Assembly: GCA_001592805.2 (NCBI GenBank)
Contig: CP051143.1
Location: 1,922,001 to 1,986,000, forward strand
Length of the DNA: 64,000 nucleotides
Origin: Peltaster fructicola
Taxonomy: Eukaryota; Ascomycota; Dothideomycetes
Reading direction: 5' to 3'
The first letter of the stretch is position 1. Every line of letters begins with the position of its first letter. Shown here piece by piece: positions 1 to 12,049 of the stretch. The position numbers were made by a program, and so were the translations under genes. The notes below the pieces were generated by a model. The model was given only the letters and a program-made list of their open reading frames with translations. It ran no database searches and was not told where the DNA came from.

Positions 1-377
1 TGAAAGGCATGTTTGATTGTTGCTCCCAGCCAGCAGAGTCGATTATGGTACCGTGCAAGAATGCAACAAAGGTATATACAAAGAATGGGTATCAGTAATC
101 GATCTCGCAAGGTGAAGTTGTTCGTGACAGCTCTCCCCACACACACTCGAAGACGATGATTGACCTCGGCCGTTGCACCGGCAGAACTCAAAGAGCTAAG
201 ACGATGCAATAGCCGGATACTGTATATGCTCTCAAGGCAGTGTTATGCGATAGCCGGGTAGAAGCTCCTGTGAGACAATCGATTTGTACATACTACAACG
301 CGAGAAACAAAATGCTCAGCCAATTTCCTGGCCTATGTATGCCGTTCGATGCCATCGGGCCTATCCTCTACAGACCG
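1..377. other. Downstream flank of GSY1, no gene seen
   Basis: No convincing coding region on either strand. It probably holds the 3' untranslated region and terminator of the glycogen synthase gene, which ends at 378. Confidence 0.5.
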
Positions 378-2657
378 TCACGGCTTTGGTGCAGCCGCAG
401 CAGGAGTAGCAGCAGCAGCACCATTGCCGTTGGTCAAGCTCGATGTCAGCGTTGGAGTGCTTGCACCACTGACCGCTCCGTCTCCAGACATTGCTTGCTT
501 CTTCTGCTTCAAAGTCAGAGGGAATGGATACTCCTCAACCTCTTCCTCTTCTGGCAATTTCCAAGCAATGTAATCTTCTGTAGACAGTCCCTCACGTCCT
601 TCTTGCAGCGAAGCGAAGTCGCCTGGAGTCATCATGCCACTACGCTCACGAGGAGAGCCTGGCACAGAGAGTGGTCGCGAGATCTTGATATTGTTTCCTT
701 CGTCGAAGAACGATGGCTCGTCTCCGTCATCGTCATCGAAAGAGTCTGGGTATGCTGCGGGAATGTCAGTGATGTTCGTCAAATGCTCCATGGTATTTTA
801 CCTCTTCGTAGAGCCAGTTGTCTAGCCTTGACATATTCCAAACCCATACGCTTCCAGTCGAGGAGATCGCTCAGACGCTCAGTTCGGTTGCGCTGGTTGA
901 TACGCTGTCGTCGGCTCTTCTGTGTGAACTCGAACATATAATCAGTGAGCTGGTTGACACTGTCGTCTACACCCTTCATTCTGCGGTCGACGATGTAGAT
1001 GCCGTAATCTTGAGCATTTTCTATAAGCTCTTCCATATAGCAGCCAAAGCCGGACAGATTGGTGGTGATGCTGGGAACACCCATGACGGTACATTCTGCA
1101 GGCGTGTAACCCCATGGCTCGTAGTATGACGAGAAGATACCCATGTGTGTACCTCGCACGAAGTCGTCGTAGTCCATTGGCAGAATCGGGCTGGCTGAGT
1201 TCAAGAACTCGGGGTGGAAGATGACCTTGACGCGATCGGAAGGATGATTGAAGAGCTGGCATCGTCGGATCTGGTTGAGAATCGGATCTTCTGAGTCATT
1301 GACCATGTTGTGAGTGACGATTGGTGGTAGGTTGTACCGCTTCATGGCGAAGAGTCGTCGTCGAAGCATGACTTTGTCCTGAGCTGAAAGGAGGTCCTTG
1401 TCGTCGGGTGGATCTTGACCTTCCTTCCACGCCAATGACTTCTGGAACAGCTTCTTACCTACATTACGCTCAATGTGGCCGATTGTATCGTGCAAGCTCT
1501 TGATAACGGCCTGTCCCTTGAGTGCCTCAACTGCAAGCGACGTAGTCTGTGCAGGCATAATGATGAATGCAACGACCGTCATGTCCGTTCCAGAAGACTT
1601 CATGCGATGGTTCAAACGAGCGAGGGACTCAATGAACATGTCCACGCCCTTATTCCTGTACTCGTAACGACCAGCAGTGAAGACGTACAAGGTCTTCTCC
1701 AAATCGAAGTCGTTGTTGCCATAGAAATGTCCACGCACAAAATCCGAGATCTTCTCCTTGTTCGTCTGATGCAGGTTCTGGAACTCGTGTGTCGCGCTGA
1801 ACTTCTTGACGTTGAGACCATTGGGCAAGACACCATCTGGCTTGCGCTTGAGAAGGTGCTCGCTCTCGTAGGCTGTGATGTGTGAGACTGTGGTGAAGAC
1901 ATCTGCTGCGTGGGCTGCGCCGCGTTCTATGCAGTAGCGGTGGTAGATACCACGCTTGCCAGCCTCGGCGTCCACATCGAAGTACTGCAGATTGTTGTAG
2001 AAGTCGACTGATCCGGCGCACAGGTATCGACCGAGAAGTGTGGCGTGAGTGGTGAAGATGGTAGTCACGTCGATCTTTCGCTTCTTGCAAAGAGGCAGTG
2101 CGACACCAGCCAGCCACTCGTGGAATTGTGCAATGACAGCTCGTTCTTTCTCGTGGTAGACGTACTGTGCTCGGTTAGCCTATATTGAACGTGATAGCTG
2201 GAAGCCTCACCTCGCCCAAGAACCATGCAATGAGGTAGCCAAAGACAATAGCTTCGTTGGTCTCGTGGTCATCTGGTGGACTAGGAATGCCTGCAGTTGC
2301 CCACAGGTCGCCCTTCCACTCATCGAGCTTGTAGTATCCTGTGCCTGTGTCGAACAGGAGTACTCGAGGTGCACCATCAATGAGCCATCGTCCATAGAGT
2401 GTCTTGATTCCTCGCTCGTTCATTGACTTGATGGTCGCAATCATGGCCTGATCTTTTGGCTCTATCTCTTCCACCTCCACAGCGGCTGATGCGCGGTTGA
2501 GAGGACCGAGGAGCGTATAATTCGAGCCATACTCTGCAGTCGTGACTTGTGCTTTAGACTTAAGCACTGAGTAGATACCTCCGACACGGTTCGCAACCTC
2601 TGTCGCTACCTCAAAGAGGATGTGATTGCGCACATCTCGTTTCGGTGCTTCGGCCAT
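378..2657 (-). CDS. GSY1: Glycogen [starch] synthase, GT3 family
   Basis: Transfers glucose from UDP-glucose to the non-reducing ends of glycogen in the cytosol. Three exons (2657-2211, 2164-802, 754-378) separated by introns of 46 and 47 nt give 728 residues, close to yeast Gsy proteins (about 705). The start is the ATG at 2657. Visible family blocks are [11 protein letters not shown] near residue 26 (nucleotide-sugar loop), [29 protein letters not shown], and the C-terminal [17 protein letters not shown] block. The second junction restores the family's RRAYPDSF sequence. The tail carries clustered Ser/Thr-Pro sites ([15 protein letters not shown]), the region where yeast Gsy2 is inhibited by phosphorylation, so similar control is inferred. 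It ends in an Ala/Pro-rich stretch. Confidence 0.96.
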
Positions 2658-4034
2658 TGTGGACGTGTCTGTGAAGGGCTCTGGTGATGTCCAGCTGTGT
2701 ATTGAGGGTGCCTATGCAGTCTCGAAAAGCACTACCAATGGACGATTAGCTTAAGTTCCATTACTGATGCCATGGTTACGGGATGAGCAACGAAGAAGCT
2801 CAACGGCAGCAGACCATGATGACAACGGCGATTGGATGCGTACCTTTTGTGCTCGTGTACTCGACAATGGCCGGCTGGGTATTGTAACAATGGTCTGTAG
2901 CGACCTTAGGGAGAATGGGGAGTTGTAGATCGCTTCGCCGTGAACAGTGGTCTTTGTAGCAGTGGCTGGGTGCACATACCCACGCCCAAGCTTAGGATTC
3001 AGAGCTTTGGGCGGAACTTTTGTCTATTCCACACACATGACGTCTGGCCCTTCGCTAAAAGACACGAGGTGTCCAATGGACCAACAACCATCTTGTGCTC
3101 GCCTCCTAAGCACGTCTCATCCTCTGTTGCATCCTACATTCATGCCATCGACCTACGGCGCTTCATCGGCTCTGATGGGCGAACACTGAGTCTTCGCCTC
3201 AACATAATCCTTGTCCTGTGCCACAATCCTCAGCGTTGCTATCTCATTCATCTTACTCCTCCACTTCCCCGCATGATCGAAATACATGCACGACTAGGAC
3301 GGCACCGCTCATATGACCTGCGCATAGCCAATGGCCATACTACACTTCGAGGTGACAAACAGATGTTCAGCACATCAGGGATATACCGCGTCGAGAAGAC
3401 CTCACATCGCTGGGGAGATATCGCTGCGTCAAGCAATCTTCGAAGCAGCTGGTCAAGTTGTACCATGTCATTGTAGCGCGGTCATCGTTCTTGATTTCCA
3501 TCCTGATATTGGTGGTTGGCCGTGTAATCCGAGAGGGCCAGGCAGCCTGAAGGGCATCGGTTTTGAAGTTTTCCCTATCGTTCAAGCGAGGAGCTCACTA
3601 TAGCCTTCCGTCCCTCAGGTTGGGATATCGTTGTACGAAGCAATCCTCGTAGCTTTCATGGCAGTCGGCGGCTGAGGGTATGTCGTGTCGCTCAGGTGAC
3701 CACGTCGTGACAGATCGCCAAAGCCATGACGGCAACCAGCCATATTGTGAGTACTCTTGACAGTCTTCAGATCATCCTATCGAAGATAGCACATTCGAGC
3801 GAAAATATCGGTATGCATTCTTATCGCTGTGTTGGGATAGACTGTACTGCAGGACAATGATAAAACTTATCGTTCAAGCGTGGACAATTCCATAGACACC
3901 TGGAGGATTGCCTGCGTAACAAGATGCAACACGAATAACAATATGGGCGCATGTAGGCAAAGGGTCTGTGACATGACAGCACTTCTATCAGTGCACTTTA
4001 TTCATTCATATATAGCATTACATCATACGTCTCT
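2658..4034. other. 1.4 kb spacer: GSY1 promoter side, no firm gene
   Basis: Lies upstream of GSY1 and downstream of the peroxidase gene, both on the minus strand. It should contain the GSY1 promoter and leader. A weak minus-strand model of about 85 residues can be drawn from an ATG at 3501 with two plausible introns, but it matches no family I recognise and is not called. Confidence 0.4.
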
Positions 4035-5397
4035 TTACTCAGTCGCACCGTTTGCTCGTGGCTTGAGCTTGGTGAATTCTGGAGCCTTCTCATATCCTGG
4101 GAATTGTTGCAGCTGTGTGTCATCGATAGTCTCAAGCTGCGGGCAACCCAATTGAGAGACGACACTGCCAACAAGGTTCTGCAGCTGAGTGAGAAGAGGA
4201 CCAAGAATGAAGTCAGCCTTGACTTGTGCCACAACCTGGAAGGCAAAGCAGCCCAAGTTGTTGCCCTTAAGCAAGTCGGCGCTCTTGAAAAGTCCTCCGG
4301 ACAGATCTGACACATCGACACCAGCGAAGTTGTTACCCTTGCCGTCGAGGTTGCCACCGATGTCGAGGAACTTTGGGTGCAGAGCTGCGGCGTTGAGGAC
4401 GTCGCCGAGGAAGTATGGGATGGTGTATGGTGCAGTTTGCGAACGTCTGTACCAGTTTGCTGGAATCCTCTCGTGACCGAAAGGAGCTGTGTAGGCGCCG
4501 TTCTCACCCTCAATACCAAACCAGCTCTGGATGACATCGTATGTCAGCGTACCATATGGGTTCTCAGCGCTGTGGTTGGCCATGAAGCGGTAAATGAAGG
4601 TGAATGCAGCAGGCTGGACAAGGAGACCAGGGAATGGAGCGTTGAAGAAGTATGGGTTTTCGGCCATCTGGCGGTCGAAACGCTGAGAGCGATAAGAAGT
4701 GAGGCTATCAAGCGTGACGACGCCACCAGGAGATGCATTGATGAGATCCTGGAACTGGTCGGCCTGGGTGATGTAGTTGTTGCCGGACTCGTACAGGTCA
4801 GGTCGAGTTGGCGAGACATCGTTCTCGTACTTGTTGTGAGATCCGATCAGACCGTGGCCTCCTTGAGCAGCAAGGGAGCCGACGCCGGGTGGTGGTGTTC
4901 CTCCGATCGACCACGATGTGAGGTCTCCACTATCGATGAGAGCACCAAGGATAGCGAGGAAAGCTGCAAGATCTGGGCCCATGCCCACCACTGAAGTGGT
5001 GATGTTGATGAACTGCTCGACTGTTGCGTAGCCATTTCGCGGAAGGAAGCCACTGATGCAAATGTCAGAAGAGTGGGCAGCAGCGTGTTGTAGATACTCA
5101 CTGGTTGGCGAAGGCATTCAAGCCAGGGCAGACACCTCGAAGGTCATTCGGACCTGGAGCCTGCCATTCGTGACCACTGCCAGGACCGACGTCGATGTAC
5201 TGCGAAGCAGCATCGAAGACAGGTACGGCCTCGAAGACAGCCTGGGCTGCGTCTGCACCCGCCTGGCGTTTGGCGAACTGCTCTGTGGCGCGAGCCATCA
5301 ATGCGGGATTGTTGGCGTACTTCTCCATGAGCATAGAGGGGAAAGCGGCAGCCATTGGCACAAGGCCGGCTTGAAGGAAGGGTAAGGACAATCTCAT
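4035..5397 (-). CDS. Secreted haem-thiolate peroxidase (chloroperoxidase / unspecific peroxygenase family)
   Basis: Member of the peroxidase_2 family, whose members use a cysteine-bound haem and hydrogen peroxide to halogenate or oxygenate organic substrates. Two exons (5397-5102 and 5052-4035) with a 49-nt intron give 437 residues, the size of the long subfamily. The N-terminus is hydrophobic (MRLSLPFLQAGLVPMAAAF), which fits a signal peptide. The junction rebuilds the haem-ligand block CPGLNAFANHGFLPRNG with the proximal Cys near residue 90. The distal block reads ENDVSPTR near residues 175-182, and ERIPANWYRRS lies further on. Two motif positions differ from textbook members: Val instead of Pro before the ligand Cys, and Asn in the middle of the usual EHD/EGD triad. 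The substrate cannot be predicted. Confidence 0.92.
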
Positions 5398-6709
5398 GGT
5401 GGCTGAAAAGGGTGGGAGATTGTAAGGGTGGGAGACAGTTTGGGTAGGTTCCTGTCCTGAATGTCGACCATCTTCAAGCTCTTATAGCAACGCAATCTTT
5501 GAGCACCCTTCGTCTGCCTCATTGACTGCCGCGGCATTTACTGTCGATAGTATGCAACCAGGTCATGGTGACATCGATCAACCTCTCCGCTCACCAGCAA
5601 GTCGCGATCCATCGACGAAGAAGGGATATCGTAGAGAAAGCGAGGTGACAAGTGCGCAACGATAACCATAAGGTCACCCAGTGCAGTATGCCGGACGAAG
5701 TGCTAAATGGGCAACGCAGCCAATCAGTCGACCAGAATTTGTCGTCTGATGTCGATCCTTCTGCCGACTCGCCAGCCTTGCTTTGTCGATCATACGAGAG
5801 GCAGCTGCTTCTGTACCCGGTCATGCTATCACTTAGTGAACCAATGCCAAGCGTACCGCAACCCCAGACTCTCTCCTCAATTGCGATGTCGCGTACCACG
5901 AAAAGAGCACGCTACTGAACGCCACGCACGCATAGTGTGCTCAGCTCGAGGGTTTGACGGTTGATCGACATTGTCCGTGGTTGATATTGCATAACAGTTG
6001 ATGCCAGTACCTTGAGCGTTTCCTTCAAGCAGGCTCTGCTTATCGATATGACGGCCTGCATACGATAACACGGGATATGCTGTCCTGCCGTGAATGAGTG
6101 TGTGACAACCCTTGGGGCTGATATGCATCAGCTTCAAGGATAAGCACGAGTCAGCGATGACTTGTTGGCGTCGTCTGCCGCAGACCATGTACACATGTGC
6201 CGTGGATGCTTCTTAGGCTCTACCAGACACCAGTAACGTGCAGATCTTGCTTGGTGCACAGTGTACTTCACAATGTACATTCGCGATGGCGATGGCACGA
6301 TCTCTTTCAGGTTGGCGATATTCGACATCTGACCAGCAGCTACGTTAGCGAGCAGGCGATCAGCACTCTTATGTACACCAGTTCGGCTTGACCAAGAGAA
6401 CTGTCGTTGCGCACCTTGCTCGAAGCAGCCTGATGTGATCGACCAACGCAGCCGTTGTTGCGCACCAGCAGACCTCATCACATGGGACAAGTTCGATGTA
6501 TCTTCGCGTAGTTTGTACTCCTCGATTAACGCCGAATGACGATTTGTGCTAAGCATTCGGTGGCTTAGCGAGCAGCACATCCTGGCTTGAGTGACGACGA
6601 CTTGGCTGAAAGAAGTGATACTGGTGACTCGTAAGAGGCAAGGTCGGCATGCCGGGAATCACAAAAGGTAGACAGGCAAAGCGTCTGTGATGCATTTTTC
6701 GATTACATA
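5398..6709. other. 1.3 kb spacer, peroxidase promoter side
   Basis: No convincing gene was found on either strand; open frames are short and unrelated to known families. It should contain the peroxidase promoter (5' end at 5397) and the 3' end of the GH5 gene. Confidence 0.45.
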
Positions 6710-7986
6710 TCAACCTAGGGTGGTCTTGATCAGAGGTAGGAAGTACTCGTCAAGCACAGTCTGATTTCGCCAGTCAGTCCAGTTGTGATTCAACAGTCCT
6801 ATCGCAACGTCAGTATATTCTCGTCGCTTGCGGCAGGGAACTCACCCCAGGTCTCATCGGAATCTATGGCTCCGATCCTAGTGTAATAGCTGCCAACAAT
6901 ATCCCAATACATCCAGCCACCAGGGCCTCCAGGGGCGTTGACGAGGGCGTTCTTGAGGCACTGGGCATAAGCGCCTTGGTCACTGCCGTCAGTCTGATCA
7001 AAGCCAAACTCCGACAGCACGACTGGTGCATGGTTCATAACGTTAGGGTCCGAAAGATTCATTGCAGCATATGCACCGGAGTAAAGACCTGGTGCAATAA
7101 CGTCGCAAGAAGCTGAATTGGCATAGTTGTGGACCTCGTACACCATCTTGTCCTCGAAAGGATAATCTGATGGAGTGAAGGTGGCGTTACTGCTGGAATC
7201 ACTGCCAGTGATCAGAAGGTCCAAATTGGTGTCCCAGTTGAGACCGGAGAAGAAGATCAGTGGCGAACTGTTGTTGCCATGAATCGCTGTGGCGGCCGGG
7301 ATCACATTATCGACCCAAGTCTTCCAGTTATAAGGCAGTGCAGTCTGGGAGCTCGCTGGAGGTCGCAACTCGTTGCGCAGTGACATCGACACGAGAGCAT
7401 CCCAGTTCTTGGCACGGTCTGCCATGAAGCCGAGTCCTCTTGTCCAGTTATACACACTGAAAGATGTGTCATTGAACCAAGCATTGCCGTCCCACTGAGG
7501 ACAGCACCAGTATGCCTTTGACTGATGGTTGTCCAGATGTATCCACAGCTCTTGCTTTGCACACTCTTCTGCCACAGCATCGAAAATCTCGAGTCGGGTT
7601 GTGTCTGCGGTGAACTGAGGGTTGTGGGTGAGGATCTGCTGGAGGACGCCAGGTGCACTTCCCTCCCCGAGCGCATTGTACAGAGATGCGTTCAGACCTG
7701 AATTGGGATTGCCGTCAAGATGGTCATCAATCATCTGGATGGCATATGTGAGGCGAATGACGTTCAAGTCGAGTGATCTGATCTTCGAGACGATATCCGC
7801 AATCGAGCTGTACTGCAGTCCTTCTGGAATCATGGCCTCGAGGTGACCTGGCCAGTTGACACCTGCAAACAGGACCTCGTTGCCACACTCATCGTAGATG
7901 TTCCTGCCAGAGGTCGAGAAGGGAGTGTCTGGCCATGCGAAAACGCTGTGAGCCGCCAGGGCCAGCAGTGCGAACGACGTGAACAT
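6710..7986 (-). CDS. Secreted GH5 family glycoside hydrolase (cellulase-like)
   Basis: Retaining glycosidase of the (beta/alpha)8 GH5 family, probably acting on plant or fungal wall polysaccharide outside the cell; the exact substrate is not readable from sequence. Two exons (7986-6846, 6798-6710) with a 47-nt intron give 409 residues. The first 17 residues (MFTSFALLALAAHSVFA) look like a signal peptide. The acid/base glutamate is in SLRNEL (Glu near 206) and the nucleophile in VLSEFGF (Glu near 326). VIRLTYA near 77, HLDNHQS near 150 and YEVHNY near 283 are further family positions. Several N-x-S/T sites fit a secreted glycoprotein. The last exon supplies the usual terminal helix, starting LLNHNWTDW. 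Confidence 0.93.
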
Positions 7987-8427
7987 GCTGTATGTGGATT
8001 CAACGACTCCGACAATGCAACAACGCTGTCTTATGGAATGCAGAGCATGTCAGAAACCTCAACCCCCTTCATGGCGAAGAAAATCGCAGGTCCGTAGACC
8101 CCAGTCCAACACACACGCAATGCTCATGACTAGTCACAAGCACCGGCATTGTGACCATCCCTAGCGGAGAGGTGAAAAGCGGAATGCGAGATCTGGTTGG
8201 ACAGCAGGACAAATTGTGGTAGTTGGGAGGAGACAAGTGCGTCCGAGGCTCAAAAAGAAGGTTTGCGGAGCTGTGGAGTACATGCGGAGGTGCATGTGTC
8301 ATGTCACGTGCTCATGCAAGAAGACAATCGTTGACCATTATTCAACATGCACGCCCGTTAGGCAGATCAACTCATATACAGATAACGTATCGTAGGTATA
8401 TTGGCCGTGAACTTAGCTCATTCTCCT
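7987..8427. other. Spacer between GH5 and transporter genes
   Basis: About 440 bp upstream of the GH5 start and downstream of the transporter stop. It is likely the GH5 promoter plus the transporter 3' untranslated region. No gene or clear regulatory motif was recognised. Confidence 0.4.
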
Positions 8428-10224
8428 CTACTGGCCAGCTCCTGGCGCAGAGCCATCGACAGCAGGACCACCAGCAGCCGCTTGCTTAGCAGCGTACTGC
8501 GAAGGCAGTGTAAGTCCATTGCTCGCACATGTGAAAGCACCTCCAAAGCTGTTGCTGTGGTATCCGTCGATGATGGACTGCACTGAGGTGTATGTTCCGG
8601 CGCCAAGGAAGAAGAATCCGGTAGCCAGGATGATGATATTGACTACGAAGCCAATAATGCCACGGATACCTCTGACCCTCCAGAAGTATGGACCGTGATC
8701 AGCAGAACGCATACGGAAGTATGCCACCGCCCAGAAGATGAATCCAAAGAAGCTGTCGAACAGCGAACTCATGAGTGCAAGCAAATCCGAGAAGAATGGA
8801 ATGACTTCTGCAATGATGAAAGCCAGGACCCAGAGGACGGCAAGAATACCAGCCCAAGCGAGCCACCCAACAAGAGTGTGGCTGCCCATGTGCTTGGTGC
8901 CCTTGAAGAGGCGAAAGAAGATGAATCGTGCCGATACTGAAGCGTAGAGCACACCAAGGAAGATCAAAGTTGGGATCATGAAACTGAAGCTGACCTTGAC
9001 GTACAAATCGGTGCCAAGGGATCCGAAAGCCGGTGCGGTGTTGTATTGTGTGCTGAAGACAGTTAGTGAATGCAACAAAATCTACATCTTGCAAGAGCTT
9101 ACCCAGTGTATGCATAGACGATTGAACCAACAAGCGAGAAGAGTATGACCTCTGCGATGGTCACAGCCCAGAGCGCCTTGCCGAAGTCCTTTGGCTCCTT
9201 CATCTCAGCGATGAAACTTGGAAGTGTTATTTGTCCAATAAAAGTGTAGCTGATGTTGAGGAAAGCGTTCATGCCGTCAACGAAAGTGGTACCCGCCATA
9301 GGAATGGCTAGAACCTGAGGAGCTCCCATGGATGGCCAACCTCCACCTGGGTGCGACTCGACTCCTGCGAAGATGGTGGCCAGGAGTACGGAGATGAAAG
9401 TGAAGAAGGCTGAGACGGTTGCAAGTCTAGCAAGAGCGCTGAATGTTCTTGGCATGGAGCATAGCCAGGAGACGACGGCCATGATGACGCTGAAGGCGAT
9501 CGTGCAGACGTTGGCCCTGTTGTTGTTCATGGTGTTCATGTACTTAGCACCGACCAGACAATGGAAGCCCATGATGAAAGTGTTGTTGAGCACGAACATG
9601 ACGGCGGTGAACCACCAGGCGGCTCTCGAGTTGAAGAACAGCATTTGTCCAATGTCGCACACATCCTTGACCTCAGGGTGCCGCAAGCAGAATTCCCTAA
9701 GTTTGTCAGCATTGATATTTGGAAGAAGTGGTCGTTCCACTCACCACACGACGAGAGATGTGTAAAGCACAATTCCAGCGACAACGACAGTCAGAATCAA
9801 ACCTGGAACCAGACCAAGGACAGAGTAGGAGTATGGAAAGGACATGATGGCGAGACAGATGTACTCTGAGAAGAGCAGAGCAGCAGTCTGGAAGCTGAAT
9901 TAGCATGATGCCTCGTGCCAATATAAACGTTGTACGGCATCAACACACCTTCTGCCAGCTGCAAGTACGGTACTTGATTGCATTGCCTGCCTCCATCTCC
10001 ATCTGCTTGCCAACGCTGACGCTAGCGTCAGAGTCTGTGTCCAGACCGATGGGCTTGGTCGTAGGTGCGCCAATGCGACTCATTTTACGCTCTCCTTGTG
10101 CGCCAGCTTCGACATCCTTCTCGTTGCCGAAGCCATTGTAGTGATCGCCCGTACCGTATCGCGTATCTTGTGAAGGCATCTCATGGCCGATGCCAGCTGG
10201 GATAGGTGCGTTGTTCAACGCCAT
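8428..10224 (-). CDS. Neutral amino-acid transporter (AAAP family, MTR-like)
   Basis: Integral membrane amino-acid transporter of the Aa_trans family, resembling Neurospora MTR, presumably at the plasma membrane. Four exons (10224-9949, 9887-9745, 9696-9103, 9052-8428) with introns of 61, 48 and 50 nt give 545 residues. A hydrophilic N-terminus of about 90 residues precedes SWQK/TAALLFSEYICLAIM, the first membrane segment. Further signposts are FCLRHPEVKDVCDIG, the segment with NISYTFIGQITLPSF, and SHTLVGWLAWAG. Roughly eleven hydrophobic segments are visible. The soluble C-terminus is Ala/Gly-rich and ends PAVDGSAPGAGQ. All junctions restore conserved sequence and phase. Confidence 0.93.
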
Positions 10225-11020
10225 TTGAGCGAACGAATGGAGCGTATAAGCACTCCAGTGAAGTGAAAATATGGATCGAGGCCGGTGACCTGCTGTAGCA
10301 TTTGCGTGTCTCCCGAGATAATCAAGAGGTTATCGACAGAAGGGTGAATGTGGAAAAGAGAAGGATAAGCAAATGCCTGGATCAATGTATTATACAGTAG
10401 CTGAGCATATGCACCAGACGAAGCTGGATCAAGAAAAGCTTCGAACATTGGCGGGCTCGCCGAAGCTCTAAACGTCTTTGGTGGCAGGCACGCGGGAACT
10501 TTGCCAGCACTTCATCTCACTCAGCGGTCGCTTATTGACATCGAGCATGCCTGTGAGTGGTTGATCTCTACCAGCATTCGCTTCTGTCAACCTATTATGC
10601 ATTTCGCAGCGCATTTTTCGCAGCTAGCGCCCATTGCGTGCGTGGGAGACGACAAGCACGACCCTTGGAATCCTTCATCATCTCATCTGCTGAAAGCGGC
10701 GGGCTGAGGCAAATCATCACAGAGCAGGGACAATATTGAGCAACAACACAGGCACGTGAGCAAGGTGAGTGACATGCGGCGATGACGCTTACACTGCACT
10801 ATCCGACATTTCAAGGCCAGACCGCCGATCTTTCGTGTTGTGTAGGGGCGGACTGGAGTGAATGGAAGAGCTTGGACCCACCCACATGGATGATGATGAA
10901 AGAAGAATCTTCGTGCTGCCAAGAAGAACCTTCGTGGAGTTAAATGTGGTTCCTTTTGCTTCCGACCTGACAATTGGATGCGGACGGATTTTGTTGACAA
11001 TACCTGACGCAGTAACCTTG
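10225..11020. other. 0.8 kb spacer, transporter promoter side
   Basis: Contains the presumed promoter of the amino-acid transporter and the 3' flank of the DUF5519 gene. Open frames here lack family resemblance and overlap each other on opposite strands. Confidence 0.4.
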
Positions 11021-11800
11021 TCATGACTCCAGTTCATCTCCACCGACGTATGCCACACTGGCTCTCACGATCCTCATTACCGCTTCAATGTCCTGTTCGG
11101 TTCTGGGAGCGTAGATCATGACGAAAGTCTCAGGCACAAACATCTCAAAGCTTCCTCCACGTGCCAGAGGATGTCTTTCGCCCCATCTAGCTTCGAGAAC
11201 GATTTTGACATCTGCAGGATGCAATGTCAGATGCATGGATCCATCAAGAGGATGAGCATGGCAGATCTCTCCATGAGGAGTCAACCTTGCTGGCCTATTT
11301 GTGAAAAGCGCAGTATTGTGCTTCTCGAACCAAGATACTCCTAGCTCAAGATCATCTCTTTCACGACTCAATTGTGCAATCTCAGCGCTCAATCTTGCGT
11401 ACATTTCTTTGCTCGCTCGTTGTGTGATCTGTCGATGTGGCGCAATGCCTCGAATGGTTGGTCTGGGTCCGCGATCTGGTAGAGACTGAAGGCACCCGGA
11501 TTTGACTGACGACAGAGTTTCTGCGTTGTAGACATCGTGTAATGCTGCCATTGCGAGAGCCTTGACACGCATATAGCCTGCTACTGTCTGTGGCGTGCCG
11601 CCTGGCCCAAGAGCGATGAAGTCTGCGTAGTCGGTAAACAGGAAAATGACAATTGGGATCGCAATCGATCCGAGGATAATGGCAAGTGACCATGATGGCA
11701 GAAGCAGTGCTGTCCACAGAAGTGATAGGACCATAGTGAGGAGATCGTAGGAAATTGTTGTAGACCATTCTATTCCAGTGTTCCGAGGGGCAGTGAGCAT
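11021..11800 (-). CDS. DUF5519 (luciferase-domain-like) membrane-anchored protein
   Basis: Single-exon gene of 259 residues. The start is the first ATG in frame, at 11800; the frame is open upstream but only with a GTG. A long hydrophobic stretch spans about residues 20-55 and is probably one or two membrane helices. The C-terminal half carries the DUF5519 signature: GEICHAHPLDGSMHLTLHP followed by ADVKIVLEARWGERHPLA and a block with FVMIYAPRTEQDIEAVMRIV. The family is widespread in ascomycetes and has no established biochemical role; the name luciferase domain comes from distant similarity only. GPGGTPQTVAGYMRV near residue 65 is also typical of fungal members. Confidence 0.8.
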   Translation of the reverse strand: MLTAPRNTGIEWSTTISYDLLTMVLSLLWTALLLPSWSLAIILGSIAIPIVIFLFTDYADFIALGPGGTPQTVAGYMRVKALAMAALHDVYNAETLSSVKSGCLQSLPDRGPRPTIRGIAPHRQITQRASKEMYARLSAEIAQLSRERDDLELGVSWFEKHNTALFTNRPARLTPHGEICHAHPLDGSMHLTLHPADVKIVLEARWGERHPLARGGSFEMFVPETFVMIYAPRTEQDIEAVMRIVRASVAYVGGDELES

Positions 11801-12049
11801 ACTCGTGGTGCACTTTCCTCGATTTGTGAGAGCAGTGGCAGAGCTCAATGTGAGAGCTCCTACCCTGAGCACATTACCGTTTGCATATGGCCTGAGTCAC
11901 GTCAGTGGACACTCATCGGCCATACCAGTACTGCTGATGTGGTTGCGGTGTCGAATTGAACGGGGCTGGCTGTATTGGCGCAGGAGCTCCATGCGTTGGA
12001 CGAGGCACAGCTTGTACTGGCGGGTATGGAGGATATGGCTGAGGTAACA

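Noticed and set aside
3160-3510. Possible 85-residue minus-strand gene with two introns (ATG at 3501)
   Set aside because: Splice sites are plausible but no family resemblance, and comparable coding-like frames exist on the other strand.
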